A DNA stretch of 64,000 bases from Bacteroides sp. 51 (GTDB lineage Bacteria; Bacteroidota; Bacteroidia; Bacteroidales; Bacteroidaceae): assembly GCF_010500965.1 (NCBI RefSeq), contig NZ_QVMI01000014.1, positions 1-64,000 on the forward strand. The letters are read 5' to 3'. The notes beneath the pieces were generated by a model. It saw only the letters and a list, made by a program, of their open reading frames with translations, was not told the DNA's origin and ran no database searches. Positions within the stretch are counted from its first letter, which is position 1; the number at the start of each line of letters is the position of its first letter. The position numbers and the translations under genes were made by a program. This document shows, in pieces, positions 1-8,987 of the stretch.

Positions 1-2
1 TA

Positions 3-104
3 GATAAGGTAAATACATTATATGACTATTACGATAGCCAAGGGTGGATAACGCCGGAAGAAAAGGAAAGGTGTAGTCTGAGGAGGTTCTTTGAAGGGTT
101 ATGA
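3..104 (+). CDS. C-terminal end of an unidentified protein (5' truncated)
   Basis: An open frame enters from the left edge and ends at a TGA at 102-104, giving 33 residues rich in Tyr, Glu and Arg, including the stretch YDYYDSQGWITPEEKER and ending in RRFFEGL. The composition looks like a genuine helical C-terminus rather than random translation. No family can be assigned from so little sequence. A GC-rich inverted repeat begins about 20 bases after the stop. Confidence 0.5.
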   Translation, partial: DKVNTLYDYYDSQGWITPEEKERCSLRRFFEGL

Positions 105-125
105 TTGAAATGGTTTTGTTTAATC

Positions 126-261
126 GCTCCCACCACCTCCCCCCTACGGGGTACTCCTCCTCTACAGGAGGAGAGTTCCTGCGGCATCGTGAATCTGGGT
201 CCGGCGCCTCGCCGGCTGCCTGCCTAGAGGAGGGGTGCCCAAAGGGTGGGGTGGTGGGAGC
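126..261. repeat. GC-rich imperfect inverted repeat, MITE-like
   Basis: The left arm (about 126-175) and the right arm (about 223-261) are imperfect reverse complements; the outer GCTCCCACCACC pairs with GGTGGTGGGAGC. Smaller hairpins lie inside the left arm (CCCCTACGGGG and CTCCTCCTCTACAGGAGGAG). The centre (about 191-220) carries the GC-rich element related to copies at 5.5, 8.97, 12.84 and 25.7 kb. It is bounded like a small non-autonomous element and codes for nothing convincing. A 75-codon open frame crossing it is low-complexity and is not taken as a gene. Confidence 0.5.
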
Positions 262-462
262 AATAAATACATTCCTTTCCAATCCGTTTTACACATTTCC
301 AATCCGTTATACGCTACCCCTTCAATAAAGACTATAGAAATTTAACAATTCAACCTGATTTTCGGATTGATTCCATTTCACTAGGATGACAACGACCTTT
401 CCTACTTCAGTCTGCCCTTCAATAAAGTGATGCATATACTCTTTAAGTTTCCATGCGGCACC

Positions 463-493
463 TTGCTGCAACCAAAAAAACTTATTACCTTTG
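463..493 (+). promoter_or_regulatory. Bacteroidota-type promoter for pheT
   Basis: TTG at 463-465 lies 20 bases before TACCTTTG at 486-493, matching the Bacteroidota -33/-7 pattern. Transcription would start near 500, leaving about 30 bases of leader before the ATG at 530. Confidence 0.6.
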
Positions 494-529
494 CGAGTCA
501 TTTTTTGGAAAACAATAAATACATTATAT

Positions 530-2992
530 ATGAATATCTCGTATAACTGGCTGAAGGAGTATGTTGATTTCAGCCTTACCCCTGACGAAGTGGCTGCTGC
601 CCTGACCTCGATTGGTCTGGAAACCGGTGGTGTAGAGGAAGTGCAAACCGTGAAAGGCGGATTGGAAGGACTGGTTATTGGCGAAGTATTGACTTGCGAA
701 GACCATCCGAATTCCGATCATTTACACATCACTACCGTAAATCTGGGCAGTGGAGAACCAACACAGATTGTATGTGGAGCGGCAAATGTTGCTGCCGGAC
801 AAAAAGTGGTAGTAGCTACCGTAGGTACAATTCTTTATAGCGGGGAAGAGAGTTTTACGATTAAAAAATCAAAAATCAGAGGTGTAGAATCATTGGGCAT
901 GATTTGTGCAGAAGATGAAATCGGTATCGGTACCAGTCACGAAGGAATTATCGTTTTACCTACCGATGCTGTACCCGGAACACTGGCCAAAGATTATTAT
1001 AATGTCAAAAGCGATTATCTGCTTGAGGTCGATATTACCCCAAACCGTGCAGATGGTAGTTCGCACTATGGCGTTGCCCGTGATTTATATGCATATCTCG
1101 TACAGAACGGATACAAGACATCATTGAGCAAACCTTCAACAGATGGTTTTATAATAGATAATCATGATCTGGATATTAACGTGATTGTTGAGAATAAAGA
1201 AGCCTGTCCGCGTTATGCCGGCGTTTCAGTAAAGGGTGTGACGGTGAAGGAAAGTCCGGATTGGTTGCAAGATAAACTACGCATTATCGGTCTGCGTCCG
1301 ATAAACAATGTGGTAGATATCACAAACTATATTCTTCATGCATTTGGGCAACCTTTGCACTGTTTCGATGCAGATAAGATTTCTGATAACGTTGTTATTG
1401 TAGAAACCCTGCCGGAAGGGACTCCGTTTGTTACGCTGGATGGTGTGGAACGTAAGTTGTCCGATCGCGACCTGATGATTTGTAGCAAAGAAGCCCCGAT
1501 GTGTATTGCCGGCGTGTTTGGCGGATTGGATTCGGGTGCGACCGAAGAAACCAGAAATGTATTTATTGAAAGCGCATACTTCCATCCTACCTGGGTGCGT
1601 AAAACAGCCCGCCGTCATGGGTTGAATACAGATGCCTCTTTCCGTTTTGAAAGAGGTGTTGATCCGAATGCAACGATTTACTGCCTGAAACTGGCCGCCA
1701 TGATGGTGAAAGAAATTGCCGGTGGTACTATTTCTTCGGACATTAAAGATATATACGATAACCCAATCAAAGATTTTACAGTAAATCTATCATATCAAAA
1801 GGTAAATTTGTTGATTGGAAAACATATCCCGGCAGAAACAATCAAAAACATTGTAGCCAGTCTGGAAATGAAGATCACGGAAGAAACAAATGATGGTATC
1901 GTCCTATCTATCCCTCCTTATCGCGTGGATGTACAACGTGATGTGGATGTTATTGAAGACATTCTCCGTATCTATGGATATAATAATGTGGAAATACCCA
2001 CAGATTTAAACTCGAGCCTCACAACAAAAGGTGAAGAAGACAAATCATATAAGTTGCAAAACCTGATCTCCGAACAACTTGTAGGTTGTGGCTTTAATGA
2101 GATCATGAACAATTCACTGACACGCGGTGCATACTATGATGGCTTGGAAGTATATCCGGCCGAGAAATCGGTAATGTTATTGAACCCCTTGAGCAATGAC
2201 CTGAATGTTATGCGTCAAACCTTGCTTTTCGGTGGGTTGGAAAGTATTGCCCGTAATGCAAACCGCAAGCATGCCGATTTGAAATTCTTCGAATTCGGTA
2301 ATTGCTATTACTTTGACAAAGACAAAAAAGGTGGCGAAAAACCACTTGCCGCATACTCAGAAGAATACCATCTGGGAATATGGGTGACTGGTAAGCGAGT
2401 GGCTAATTCGTGGGCGCATGCCGACGAGAACTCTTCTGTGTATGAGCTGAAATCGTATGTTGAAAATATCTTTATCCGCTTGGGACTTGACCTGCGCAAT
2501 CTGGTTGTTGGCAATCTTACGGATGATATATTCTCGGCCGCTCTTTCCGTTCATACTCGTGGTGGAAAGAAATTGGCTGTGTTTGGCATGGTATCCGGAA
2601 AAATACAAAAAGCTTTTGATATAGATAACGAAGTATATTTTGCCGATCTGAACTGGAAAGAACTGATGAAAGCTATCCGTTCGGTGAAGATCAAATACCA
2701 GGAGTTGTCCAAGTTCCCGGCCGTGAAACGCGACCTGGCATTGCTGCTTGACAAGAATATCCAGTTTGCCGAAATCGAAAAGATTGCCTACGATACCGAA
2801 AAGAAACTTCTTCGCGAGGTGTCATTGTTCGATGTGTACGAAGGCAAAAATATGGAAGCCGGTAAGAAATCATATGCAGTAAGCTTTATGCTTCAGGACG
2901 AAAGCCAGACGTTGACGGATAAAGTGATTGATAAAATCATGTCCAGGCTGGTGAAGAACCTCGAAGAGAAATTAGGTGCAAAACTTAGATAA
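530..2992 (+). CDS. pheT: Phenylalanyl-tRNA synthetase beta subunit
   Basis: The beta chain of the cytoplasmic alpha2beta2 enzyme that charges tRNA-Phe and, through its B3/B4 domain, edits mischarged Tyr-tRNA-Phe. The 820 residues match the family. It starts MNISYNWLKEYVDF, followed by an EMAP-like tRNA-binding fold (about 39-150), the B3/B4 editing region (about 215-390), a B5 domain, the catalytic-like core, and a C-terminal anticodon-binding FDX-ACB domain (about 725-820, beginning LSKFPAVKRDLALL). The frame is open upstream to a TTG at 491, but the ATG at 530 matches the family N-terminus and lies downstream of the predicted transcription start. The alpha subunit gene is not in the window. 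YebC follows after 20 bases. Confidence 0.97.
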   Translation: MNISYNWLKEYVDFSLTPDEVAAALTSIGLETGGVEEVQTVKGGLEGLVIGEVLTCEDHPNSDHLHITTVNLGSGEPTQIVCGAANVAAGQKVVVATVGTILYSGEESFTIKKSKIRGVESLGMICAEDEIGIGTSHEGIIVLPTDAVPGTLAKDYYNVKSDYLLEVDITPNRADGSSHYGVARDLYAYLVQNGYKTSLSKPSTDGFIIDNHDLDINVIVENKEACPRYAGVSVKGVTVKESPDWLQDKLRIIGLRPINNVVDITNYILHAFGQPLHCFDADKISDNVVIVETLPEGTPFVTLDGVERKLSDRDLMICSKEAPMCIAGVFGGLDSGATEETRNVFIESAYFHPTWVRKTARRHGLNTDASFRFERGVDPNATIYCLKLAAMMVKEIAGGTISSDIKDIYDNPIKDFTVNLSYQKVNLLIGKHIPAETIKNIVASLEMKITEETNDGIVLSIPPYRVDVQRDVDVIEDILRIYGYNNVEIPTDLNSSLTTKGEEDKSYKLQNLISEQLVGCGFNEIMNNSLTRGAYYDGLEVYPAEKSVMLLNPLSNDLNVMRQTLLFGGLESIARNANRKHADLKFFEFGNCYYFDKDKKGGEKPLAAYSEEYHLGIWVTGKRVANSWAHADENSSVYELKSYVENIFIRLGLDLRNLVVGNLTDDIFSAALSVHTRGGKKLAVFGMVSGKIQKAFDIDNEVYFADLNWKELMKAIRSVKIKYQELSKFPAVKRDLALLLDKNIQFAEIEKIAYDTEKKLLREVSLFDVYEGKNMEAGKKSYAVSFMLQDESQTLTDKVIDKIMSRLVKNLEEKLGAKLR

Positions 2993-3012
2993 TAAAATAA
3001 AGATTTAAAATA

Positions 3013-3741
3013 ATGGGAAGAGCGTTTGAATATAGAAAAGCTACCAAGATGAAGAGATGGGGTAATATGGCTCGCGTATTTACCCGGGTAGGTAAACAAA
3101 TTGCTATTGCAGTAAAAGCGGGTGGTCCTGATCCTGAAAATAATCCTCATTTGAGAGCTATCATTGCTACTGCTAAGCGCGAAAATATGCCGAAAGACAA
3201 TATTGAGCGTGCCATCAAGAATGCAATGGGTAAAGACCAGAAGGATTACAAGGAAATGGTTTACGAAGGATATGGCCCTTTTGGTATTGCTATTCTTGTA
3301 GAAACTGCAACAGATAATACAACACGTACAGTGGCAAACGTGCGTAGCGTATTTACAAAGTTTGGAGGTTCATTGGGAACTTCAGGCAGTCTGGACTTTA
3401 TATTCAATCATAAATCGGTATTTACCATTGGTAAGAAAGATGATATGGCTGTTGAAGACCTGATTCTTGAACTGATCGACTATGGGGTAGATGAGGACTA
3501 CGACGAGGAAGACGGAGAAATTACGATATATGCTGAATTCCAGTCATTCAACGCTATCCAGAAATACCTGGAAGAAAATGGTTTCGAAATTAAGAGTTCA
3601 GAATTTACCCGTATTCCAACAGATGAAAAAGAACTGAACGAAGAACAACGTGCCACTATCGAAAAGATGGTAGAAAAGCTGGAAGATGATGAAGACGTTC
3701 AGAACGTATATACAAATATGAAGCCTGTTGATGAGGAGTAA
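3013..3741 (+). CDS. YebC/PmpR family transcriptional regulator
   Basis: A 242-residue member of the YebC/PmpR/TACO1 family: DNA-binding regulators in some bacteria and translation factors for proline-rich or difficult stretches in others. The N-terminal signature GRAFEYRKATKMKRWGNMAR replaces the usual GHSKW form, as is common in Bacteroidota. The conserved block NPHLRAIIATAKRENMPKDN and the acidic third domain (around DEDYDEEDGEITIYAEF) are clear. It starts 20 bases after pheT and probably shares its transcript. Cellular role here cannot be decided from sequence. Confidence 0.93.
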   Translation: MGRAFEYRKATKMKRWGNMARVFTRVGKQIAIAVKAGGPDPENNPHLRAIIATAKRENMPKDNIERAIKNAMGKDQKDYKEMVYEGYGPFGIAILVETATDNTTRTVANVRSVFTKFGGSLGTSGSLDFIFNHKSVFTIGKKDDMAVEDLILELIDYGVDEDYDEEDGEITIYAEFQSFNAIQKYLEENGFEIKSSEFTRIPTDEKELNEEQRATIEKMVEKLEDDEDVQNVYTNMKPVDEE

Positions 3742-3754
3742 TGTTTGTAGCGAA

Positions 3755-4042
3755 ATGGTAGAGAAAGACCAACGAATTATCAGATACACCTATAAAACGC
3801 AGGGCACTTGTAGTACACACATAGAACTGGAACTTGAAGGTGATACAATCAAGGAGGTTGCGTTTTGGAATGGTTGTAATGGTAATTTGCAAGGTATATC
3901 CAGGCTGGTTAAGGGAATGAAAATCTCAGAAGTCGTTGCCCGTTTGGGTGGAATACGTTGTGGATCACGTATTACTTCCTGTCCCGATCAATTTACTAAA
4001 GCTTTACTGGAAATAGCGGATGAATATTCGCTTGACTTATAA
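3755..4042 (+). CDS. TSCPD-domain protein (TIGR03905-like)
   Basis: A small protein of 95 residues with the TSCPD domain; the motif RITSCPDQF is present literally near the C-terminus. Conserved cysteines occur in GTCSTH, NGCNGN, IRCGS and TSCPD, suggesting a metal or redox site, though the family has no established function. The same domain occurs at the end of some vitamin B12-dependent ribonucleotide reductases. ATG at 3755 is chosen because the domain begins just after it; an in-frame ATG at 3731, overlapping the end of the YebC gene, would add eight residues. A terminator follows. Confidence 0.85.
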   Translation: MVEKDQRIIRYTYKTQGTCSTHIELELEGDTIKEVAFWNGCNGNLQGISRLVKGMKISEVVARLGGIRCGSRITSCPDQFTKALLEIADEYSLDL

Positions 4043-4069
4043 ATAACAGAATCCGTAACGAATTAAATA

Positions 4070-4106
4070 AAAACGCCCGGACATTCCTAGAATGCCCGGG
4101 CGTTTT
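4070..4106. terminator. Bidirectional intrinsic terminator
   Basis: AAAACGCCCGG-A-CATTC and GAATG-C-CCGGGCGTTTT form a 17-base stem with one mismatch and a three-base loop, with T-rich flanks on both strands. It lies between the convergent TSCPD gene and glyA and can serve both. Confidence 0.85.
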
Positions 4107-4120
4107 ATTATAATAGATTT

Positions 4121-5401
4121 TTAATATGCGAACAATGGATATTTCTTCATCGTTTCGTTTACGCGTTGACGTACTTTAGCAATAACTTCTTCGTTATCTA
4201 CATTAGAAAGTACGGTTTCGATCATTTCTGCAATTTCCAGCATAAGGTCTTCTTTAGCTCCGCGCGTAGTAATTGCCGGAGTACCCAAACGGATACCCGA
4301 AGTTTGGAAAGCTGAGCGGCTATCGAATGGAACCATATTTTTGTTTACGGTAATATCTGCCGCAACCAATGCTTTTTCGGTTACTTTACCAGTCAGTTCA
4401 GGATATTTATTACGCAGGTCTACCAGCATGGAGTGATTATCGGTACCTCCGGATACGATATCAAATCCGCGATCGATCAAGGCTTGCGCAAGCGCAGCTG
4501 CATTTTTCTTTACCTGCTTCTGGTATTCTACATATTCGGGCTGCATACATTCGTAGAACGAAACAGCTTTAGCAGCAATCACATGTTCCAAAGGACCACC
4601 TTGAATGCCAGGGAATACGGCCGAGTCAAGCAATTGAGACATCATTTTTACTTCACCCTTTGGAGTTGTTTTTCCCCATGGGTTAGGGAAGTCTTTACCT
4701 ATCATGATTACACCACCGCGTGGTCCGCGAAGGGTTTTGTGTGTAGTTGAAGTTACGATGTGCGCATACTTAACAGGGTTTTCCAAAAGTCCGGCTGCAA
4801 TAAGACCGGCGGGGTGAGCCATGTCGATCAATAGGATAGCGCCTATCTTGTCTGCGATTTCACGCATGCGTTTGTAATCCCATTCACGAGAGTATGCCGA
4901 GCCACCACCAATAATCATTTTAGGCTTTTCGCGTAGTGCAACCTCTTCCATTTGGTCGTAATCAACACGTCCGGTATCTTGTTTTACATTATATTCGCAA
5001 GGAGTATAGATAATGCCCGATGTATTTACCAAAGAACCATGAGAAAGGTGACCACCATGTGCCAGGTTTAATCCCATAAATTTATCTCCGGGGTTCATCA
5101 CAGCAAGGAATACAGCAGCGTTAGCTTGTGCTCCTGAGTGTGGTTGAACGTTTGCCCATTCGGCTCCGAAGATTTCTTTCAAACGGTCGATAGCCAGTTG
5201 TTCGCTTTGGTCTACAACTTCGCAGCCGCCATAATAACGTTTCCCCGGATACCCTTCGGCATATTTATTGGTTAACCAGGAACCCATAGCCTGCATAACC
5301 TGATCACTCACAAAGTTTTCTGATGCAATCAGCTCGATACCTTTGAGCTGGCGTTGATGCTCTTTTTCGATAATATCGAAAATTAAATCGTCTCTTTTCA
5401 T
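4121..5401 (-). CDS. glyA: Serine hydroxymethyltransferase
   Basis: A PLP enzyme that converts serine and tetrahydrofolate to glycine and 5,10-methylene-THF, the main source of one-carbon units. The 426 residues are full length. Visible landmarks are the N-terminal [11 protein letters not shown] block, the [13 protein letters not shown] motif, the [10 protein letters not shown] phosphate-binding segment, and the PLP lysine in [14 protein letters not shown]. It is monocistronic, with the shared terminator after it and a possible -7 element TAAATTTG at 5451-5458 on the minus strand. It links to serC and serA at 42-44 kb, which supply serine. Confidence 0.98.
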   Translation of the reverse strand: MKRDDLIFDIIEKEHQRQLKGIELIASENFVSDQVMQAMGSWLTNKYAEGYPGKRYYGGCEVVDQSEQLAIDRLKEIFGAEWANVQPHSGAQANAAVFLAVMNPGDKFMGLNLAHGGHLSHGSLVNTSGIIYTPCEYNVKQDTGRVDYDQMEEVALREKPKMIIGGGSAYSREWDYKRMREIADKIGAILLIDMAHPAGLIAAGLLENPVKYAHIVTSTTHKTLRGPRGGVIMIGKDFPNPWGKTTPKGEVKMMSQLLDSAVFPGIQGGPLEHVIAAKAVSFYECMQPEYVEYQKQVKKNAAALAQALIDRGFDIVSGGTDNHSMLVDLRNKYPELTGKVTEKALVAADITVNKNMVPFDSRSAFQTSGIRLGTPAITTRGAKEDLMLEIAEMIETVLSNVDNEEVIAKVRQRVNETMKKYPLFAY

Positions 5402-5509
5402 TCTAATATTGGATAATAAGTGATTATTCGAGATTCTTTATTTAAGCGTACAAATTTATAGAAAAAGATTGGTAATTGTGCTAAATTGATATAATAATTA
5501 TCTGTATTA

Positions 5510-5571
5510 AAACCTGGCATCGGCACCTTACCACCCGCATGGAAACCTGGCAGCGGCACCTTGCCGCCCGC
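5510..5571. repeat. Two tandem copies of a GC-rich REP-like element
   Basis: AAACCTGGCATCGGCACC (5510 on) and AAACCTGGCAGCGGCACC (5543 on) are 33 bases apart, each followed by a C-rich arm (TTGCCGCCCGC in the second). GCGGCACCTTGCCGC can fold on itself. The second copy ends at the base before the stop codon of the following minus-strand gene. Related copies lie at about 191-220, 8956-8987, 12834-12860 and 25722-25752. Confidence 0.6.
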
Positions 5572-6309
5572 TTAGAACATGACTCCCAGGGAAAAGCTTA
5601 GTATGGCTTCTCTGCGCCGAAAGATGATGTTATTTGAGTCATCTTTTGTACTTGGCATATTTTCGTATGTCACGGTCTTGGAAATATTGGTTAACCCCTG
5701 TTCATAACGGAAATCAAAAAAGATCCTTGACACGTTTACTCCTACACCAAGAACACCACTTAAGCACAATGGATATAGTTCTTCTTCCATATCTTTCTGC
5801 TCGAAATTCTCAAAAGTGATTTCATTTTTCTGTTTCCAAAGGAATTTAGCTTTTGGCCCGGCAAAAACAGACATGGCATAGGGTCCTTTTTTTATAATAT
5901 TGAATCCATAGAGAACAGGGAATTCAATGCTGTGGATTTTAGCATGGATAGATGCATAATCAGGTTCTATCGCCGGGTGTTGAGAACCGAGTTTGTCGAA
6001 AGAGATTTCACTTCGGCTTATTTGATAAGATATTTCGGGTTGTATATAATGCCTGCTGATATTAAAGCGTCCGAATAAAGCTACAAAGCCTCCAATCCTA
6101 TAGTTATTCTGTATATCGTCAATCGTAACGTCTTTAATTTTAAAGTCGGATACCAGATACATAGAAGAATTGAATCCAACTCTTACTCCGAAGTTGAATG
6201 CCTTATTATTCGGTTTCAATATTCTTTCCACCGCTTCTTGTTTCCGAAGCTGCGCAAAAGTGGGGAAGACGAACAAAGACAATATAAATAATGAGAGGAT
6301 TCGTTTCAT
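5572..6309 (-). CDS. Outer-membrane beta-barrel protein (PorT-like)
   Basis: A 245-residue secreted protein with signal peptide MKRILSLFILSLFVFPTFAQ, followed by alternating amphipathic strands (FGVRVGFNSSMY, IQPEISYQISRSE, SIEFPVLYGFNI, FAGPKAKFLW, LGVGVNVSRIFFDFRYEQGL) and a terminal Phe (SLGVMF), typical of an OMP_b-brl_2 barrel. Such small barrels include PorT of the type IX secretion system, and the length fits, but sequence alone cannot show that this is PorT. It starts six bases after the flavin reductase stop and so is probably the last gene of pyrB-pyrI-flavin reductase-barrel. Confidence 0.8.
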   Translation of the reverse strand: MKRILSLFILSLFVFPTFAQLRKQEAVERILKPNNKAFNFGVRVGFNSSMYLVSDFKIKDVTIDDIQNNYRIGGFVALFGRFNISRHYIQPEISYQISRSEISFDKLGSQHPAIEPDYASIHAKIHSIEFPVLYGFNIIKKGPYAMSVFAGPKAKFLWKQKNEITFENFEQKDMEEELYPLCLSGVLGVGVNVSRIFFDFRYEQGLTNISKTVTYENMPSTKDDSNNIIFRRREAILSFSLGVMF

Positions 6310-6314
6310 GATGA

Positions 6315-6890
6315 TTACTTTGTATTTTTCTTCTTTTCTACCGACCAGCCAAACTTACCAATCTTCTCGCCCAGGTCGAAATAATTACCATGTACATAAA
6401 CCAACGGATTGGCTTCTGCCAGTTCCAGTTTTCCGGTTTCTTTGTTTAAATGATTTTCTTCGGCACGCACATTGACCACATCTGCGATAAACATATCATG
6501 GGAACCCAAAGAAATGATCTCTTTTACCCGGCATTCAATGCATAAAGGAGATTCCTCAATCAGCGGGGCACTTACTATCGTACATTTTCCCGGGGTGAGT
6601 TTCATTTCCCCGAACTTATTGTGATCCTTGCCGGAACGTACGCCACACCAGTCTGTAGCAAAAGCCATATCTTTTGTAGTCAGGTTGATCACAAACTCCA
6701 TGTTCTTTTTAATAATAGCGTGCGAGTGTCTTTCCGGACGTACGGAAATGTAGCACATGGGTGGATTGGTGCATACGGTTCCTGTCCATGCTACTGTGAC
6801 GATATTGTATTCTTCCTCATGGCTACCGCAACTAACCAAAACGGCGGGTAGTGGGTATATCATGGTTCCGGGTTTCCAGTCTTGTTTCAT
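6315..6890 (-). CDS. Flavin reductase family protein (flavoredoxin-like)
   Basis: A 191-residue FMN-binding split-barrel protein of the flavin reductase/flavoredoxin family. Typical segments are PLPAVLVSCGS near the start, NIVTVAWTGTVCTNPPMCYISVRPERHSH (flavin pocket; family position of T-x-P-P-x-x-x-x-S) and FVINLTTKDMAFATDWCGVRSGKD. Electron donor and partner are not evident. It lies downstream of pyrI, separated by an inverted repeat, and immediately upstream of the barrel gene. Confidence 0.9.
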   Translation of the reverse strand: MKQDWKPGTMIYPLPAVLVSCGSHEEEYNIVTVAWTGTVCTNPPMCYISVRPERHSHAIIKKNMEFVINLTTKDMAFATDWCGVRSGKDHNKFGEMKLTPGKCTIVSAPLIEESPLCIECRVKEIISLGSHDMFIADVVNVRAEENHLNKETGKLELAEANPLVYVHGNYFDLGEKIGKFGWSVEKKKNTK

Positions 6891-6892
6891 AT

Positions 6893-6996
6893 TAGTAGTT
6901 AGAAGCTAGAAGCTAGAAGTAAGTAGTAAGTAGTTAGAAGCTGTGTAGCATTGCTCTGATTAAACCTGGCTACTAACTACTGACTTCTTACTACTA
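6893..6996. repeat. Gapped inverted repeat of AGAAGC/AGTAGTTAG words
   Basis: The left part (6893-6941) is tandem words such as TAGAAGCTAGAAGC and AAGTAGTAAGTAGTTAG. The right part (about 6969-6995) carries their reverse complements (CTACTAACTACTGACTTC). The right arm ends on the stop codon of pyrI. No gene content. Confidence 0.6.
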
Positions 6997-7455
6997 TATA
7001 ATTACTATTTCTTCCCTTCGTTGTTCTTTCTCGCAATAATGGCATTTGATGACACAACTCTCTTTGTCGATAACGTGGAATAGCGTATTCATTGGCTCAT
7101 TATTTGTTATGCACTTCGGGTTGGCGCATCTGATGATTCCTTTCAAGTCATCTGATAGTTGCACTCTTTTCTTTTCAACCACTTTATAGTCGCGAATAAG
7201 ATTCAGTTTTACACTTGGCGCAACAACTGCAATGCGATTGATCTCTTCGTCGCAGAAGAATTTATCGGCTATTTTTATGATTCCTTTTTTACCGAGTTTC
7301 TTGCTTTCCAGATTGAAACCAATGGTGATATTGCTTTCCATATTCTCCAATCCTAACAGAGTTACAACAGTAAATAACTTGTCGGAAGGTATATGATCGA
7401 TCACAGTGCCATTTTTTAGTGCGGCTACCTGTAATTCTTGTTTGTTTTCGTCCAT
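6994..7455 (-). CDS. pyrI: Aspartate carbamoyltransferase regulatory chain
   Basis: The 153-residue regulatory subunit that binds nucleotide effectors and holds the catalytic trimers together. The C-terminal zinc site is intact: Cys110-x4-Cys115 and Cys138-x2-Cys141 in CANPKC and CHYC. It follows pyrB after 24 bases, as in other bacteria with E. coli-type ATCase. Its stop codon overlaps the end of an inverted repeat. Confidence 0.97.
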   Translation of the reverse strand: MDENKQELQVAALKNGTVIDHIPSDKLFTVVTLLGLENMESNITIGFNLESKKLGKKGIIKIADKFFCDEEINRIAVVAPSVKLNLIRDYKVVEKKRVQLSDDLKGIIRCANPKCITNNEPMNTLFHVIDKESCVIKCHYCEKEQRREEIVII

Positions 7456-7458
7456 AAT

Positions 7459-7497
7459 TCTAATTTACGATTAGACAATTTACGATTTACGATTGAA
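7459..7497. repeat. Single arm of the TTACGATT repeat family between pyrB and pyrI
   Basis: The words AATTTACGATTAGAC and AATTTACGATTTACGATT match the repeat family at 17.0, 19.27, 40.45 and 51.05 kb. The repeat overlaps the 3' end of pyrB, so the last codons (reading FNRKS, stop) are repeat-derived. Confidence 0.6.
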
Positions 7498-8436
7498 ATT
7501 ACTATTATCCTTTATCACTTCATCCAATGTGATTCCTAATACATCGCAAAGGATAGCTTCACGGGCATATAATCCGTTTTGTGCTTGTTGGAAATAATAT
7601 GCTTTAGGATTATCATCTACATCATAAGCAATTTCATTAACACGGGGCAGTGGGTGAAGGATACGCAAGTTCGGACGTGTATTCTCCAGCATTTTATTAC
7701 GTAGAATATAGATGTTCTTTACCCGTTCGTATTCCATCAAATCTGTGAAGCGTTCTTTCTGAACCCGTGTCATATACAGTATATCGGCATCTGCAATCGT
7801 TTCTTCCGAGAAATCAGTGTGTTCCACATATTTTATTCCCTGTTGCTTACAATAGAGTTTGTATTCCTCGGGCATTTTTAGTTCCTCGGGAGCAATAAAG
7901 TGAAACGTTGGATTGAAGTGGCGCATGGCCATTAATAATGAATGTACTGTTCGGCCGTACTTCAGGTCACCAACCAGATGGATATTCAGATTCTCTAACG
8001 TACCCTGTGTTTTGTAGATAGAATAGAGGTCGAGCATGGTTTGCGAAGGATGCTGGTTTGCTCCATCCCCGGCGTTGACGATGGGTACAGGCGCAACCTC
8101 GCTGGCATACCTTGCAGCTCCTTCCAGATAATGTCTCATAACAATGACATCTGCATAACTGCTTACCATGATGATGGTGTCTTTGAGTGTTTCTCCTTTA
8201 GAGGAACTGGTGACTTTGGGATCTGTAAATCCAATCACATTTGCGCCGAGTCTGTTAGCAGCAGTTTCAAAACTAAGGCGGGTGCGGGTAGAGGGTTCAA
8301 AGAATAAAGTAGCAATGACTTTATCTTCCAGCAGCTTACGATTGGGGATCTTTTCAAACTGCTTCGCCATTTCGATCATATAAAGAATCTTTTCTCTTGA
8401 ATAATCGACAATGGTTACTAGACTTCTGTTTTCCAT
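7480..8436 (-). CDS. pyrB: Aspartate carbamoyltransferase catalytic chain
   Basis: Catalytic subunit for the first committed step of pyrimidine synthesis (carbamoyl phosphate + aspartate to carbamoyl aspartate). The 318 residues carry the carbamoyl-phosphate loop [14 protein letters not shown] (about 47-60), the mobile [11 protein letters not shown] segment, and the [13 protein letters not shown] and HPLPRVNEI motifs. It forms an operon with pyrI. The final residues lie in a dispersed intergenic repeat, suggesting the original stop codon was replaced without loss of function. A -7 element TATCTTTA lies on the minus strand at 8474-8481. Confidence 0.98.
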   Translation of the reverse strand: MENRSLVTIVDYSREKILYMIEMAKQFEKIPNRKLLEDKVIATLFFEPSTRTRLSFETAANRLGANVIGFTDPKVTSSSKGETLKDTIIMVSSYADVIVMRHYLEGAARYASEVAPVPIVNAGDGANQHPSQTMLDLYSIYKTQGTLENLNIHLVGDLKYGRTVHSLLMAMRHFNPTFHFIAPEELKMPEEYKLYCKQQGIKYVEHTDFSEETIADADILYMTRVQKERFTDLMEYERVKNIYILRNKMLENTRPNLRILHPLPRVNEIAYDVDDNPKAYYFQQAQNGLYAREAILCDVLGITLDEVIKDNSNFNRKS

Positions 8437-8473
8437 ATCGTTGTATATTTTTTGATACCGTTAATACGGAGCG

Positions 8474-8481
8474 TAAAGATA
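8474..8481 (-). promoter_or_regulatory. Candidate -7 element of the pyrB promoter
   Basis: Read on the minus strand this is TATCTTTA, 38 bases upstream of the pyrB ATG. The expected -33 position falls inside the AATTGAG inverted repeat, so the repeat may form part of the promoter. Confidence 0.4.
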
Positions 8482-8488
8482 GTTATTA

Positions 8489-8570
8489 AATTGAGAATTG
8501 AGAATTGAGAATTGAGAATTTAGTGTGTCATAACAGTAATTTTTAATTCTCAATTCTCAATTCTCAATTA
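8489..8570. repeat. Gapped inverted repeat of AATTGAG words
   Basis: The left arm (8489-8520) is four tandem TTGAGAA words. The right arm (8544-8569) is the reverse complement, AATTCTC repeated three times. The loop is about 24 bases. It sits between pyrB (upstream side) and the 3' end of the kinase gene and could fold into a long hairpin when transcribed. Confidence 0.7.
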
Positions 8571-8932
8571 AAAAAGTAGGGCACAAAAATAATTGCCCCG
8601 ATAATTGCTGCGGCTATGGCACAAATTAATACGGCTCCGGCAGCCAGATCTTTTACTTTACCGGCTAATGGGTTTCTTTCCGGAGAAACCAGATCGACCA
8701 GCTTTTCTATAGCTGTATTAAATGCTTCTGCTGCCAACACCAGCCCATAACAGAATACAATGGCTATCCATTCTCCTTTGGTAATATTAAAATAGAAACC
8801 GGCGATGGTAACCAATACGATCGCAGCACAATGTATCCATGCATTGTGTTCGCTACAGATCAGGGTATATATCCCTTTTCCGGCATATACAAAGCTTTTC
8901 AGTCGGTCTTTTATATTGAAAGGTTTACCCAT
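8564..8932 (-). CDS. Diacylglycerol/undecaprenol kinase family membrane protein
   Basis: A 122-residue inner-membrane lipid kinase with three transmembrane helices (HCAAIVLVTIAGFYFNI, WIAIVFCYGLVLAAEAF, AAGAVLICAIAAAIIGAIIF). The family signature EAFNTAIEKLVDLVSP and the preceding SEHNAWIH are intact. Gram-positive homologues phosphorylate undecaprenol and proteobacterial DgkA phosphorylates diacylglycerol; sequence does not settle which applies. It lies 52 bases after the RelA-type gene on the same strand, probably in one transcript. Confidence 0.92.
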   Translation of the reverse strand: MGKPFNIKDRLKSFVYAGKGIYTLICSEHNAWIHCAAIVLVTIAGFYFNITKGEWIAIVFCYGLVLAAEAFNTAIEKLVDLVSPERNPLAGKVKDLAAGAVLICAIAAAIIGAIIFVPYFFN

Positions 8933-8955
8933 ATTATTTTAGATTATCATACGGC

Positions 8956-8987
8956 ATCGAATCCTGGCTGCGGCGCCTCGCCGCTCA
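8956..8987. repeat. GC-rich REP-like element at the relA 3' end
   Basis: ATCGAATCCTGGCTGCGG followed by CGCCTCGCCGC is related to the copies at 5.5, 12.84 and 25.7 kb. It overlaps the TGA stop of the (p)ppGpp synthetase gene (8985-8987). Confidence 0.55.

Larger units (their letters stand above)
105..529. other. Intergenic region before pheT
   Basis: These 425 bases hold the inverted repeat at 126-261; two copies of TTTCCAATCCGTT starting 20 bases apart (276 and 296); two copies of CCCTTCAATAAAG (about 318 and 415); a diverged GC-rich element at about 448-473; and the pheT promoter. No gene is supported. Confidence 0.5.

Noticed and set aside
101-328. 75-codon frame across the GC-rich inverted repeat
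   Set aside because: The translation follows the hairpin arms and has no signal, domain or ribosome site; the region behaves as a repeat.
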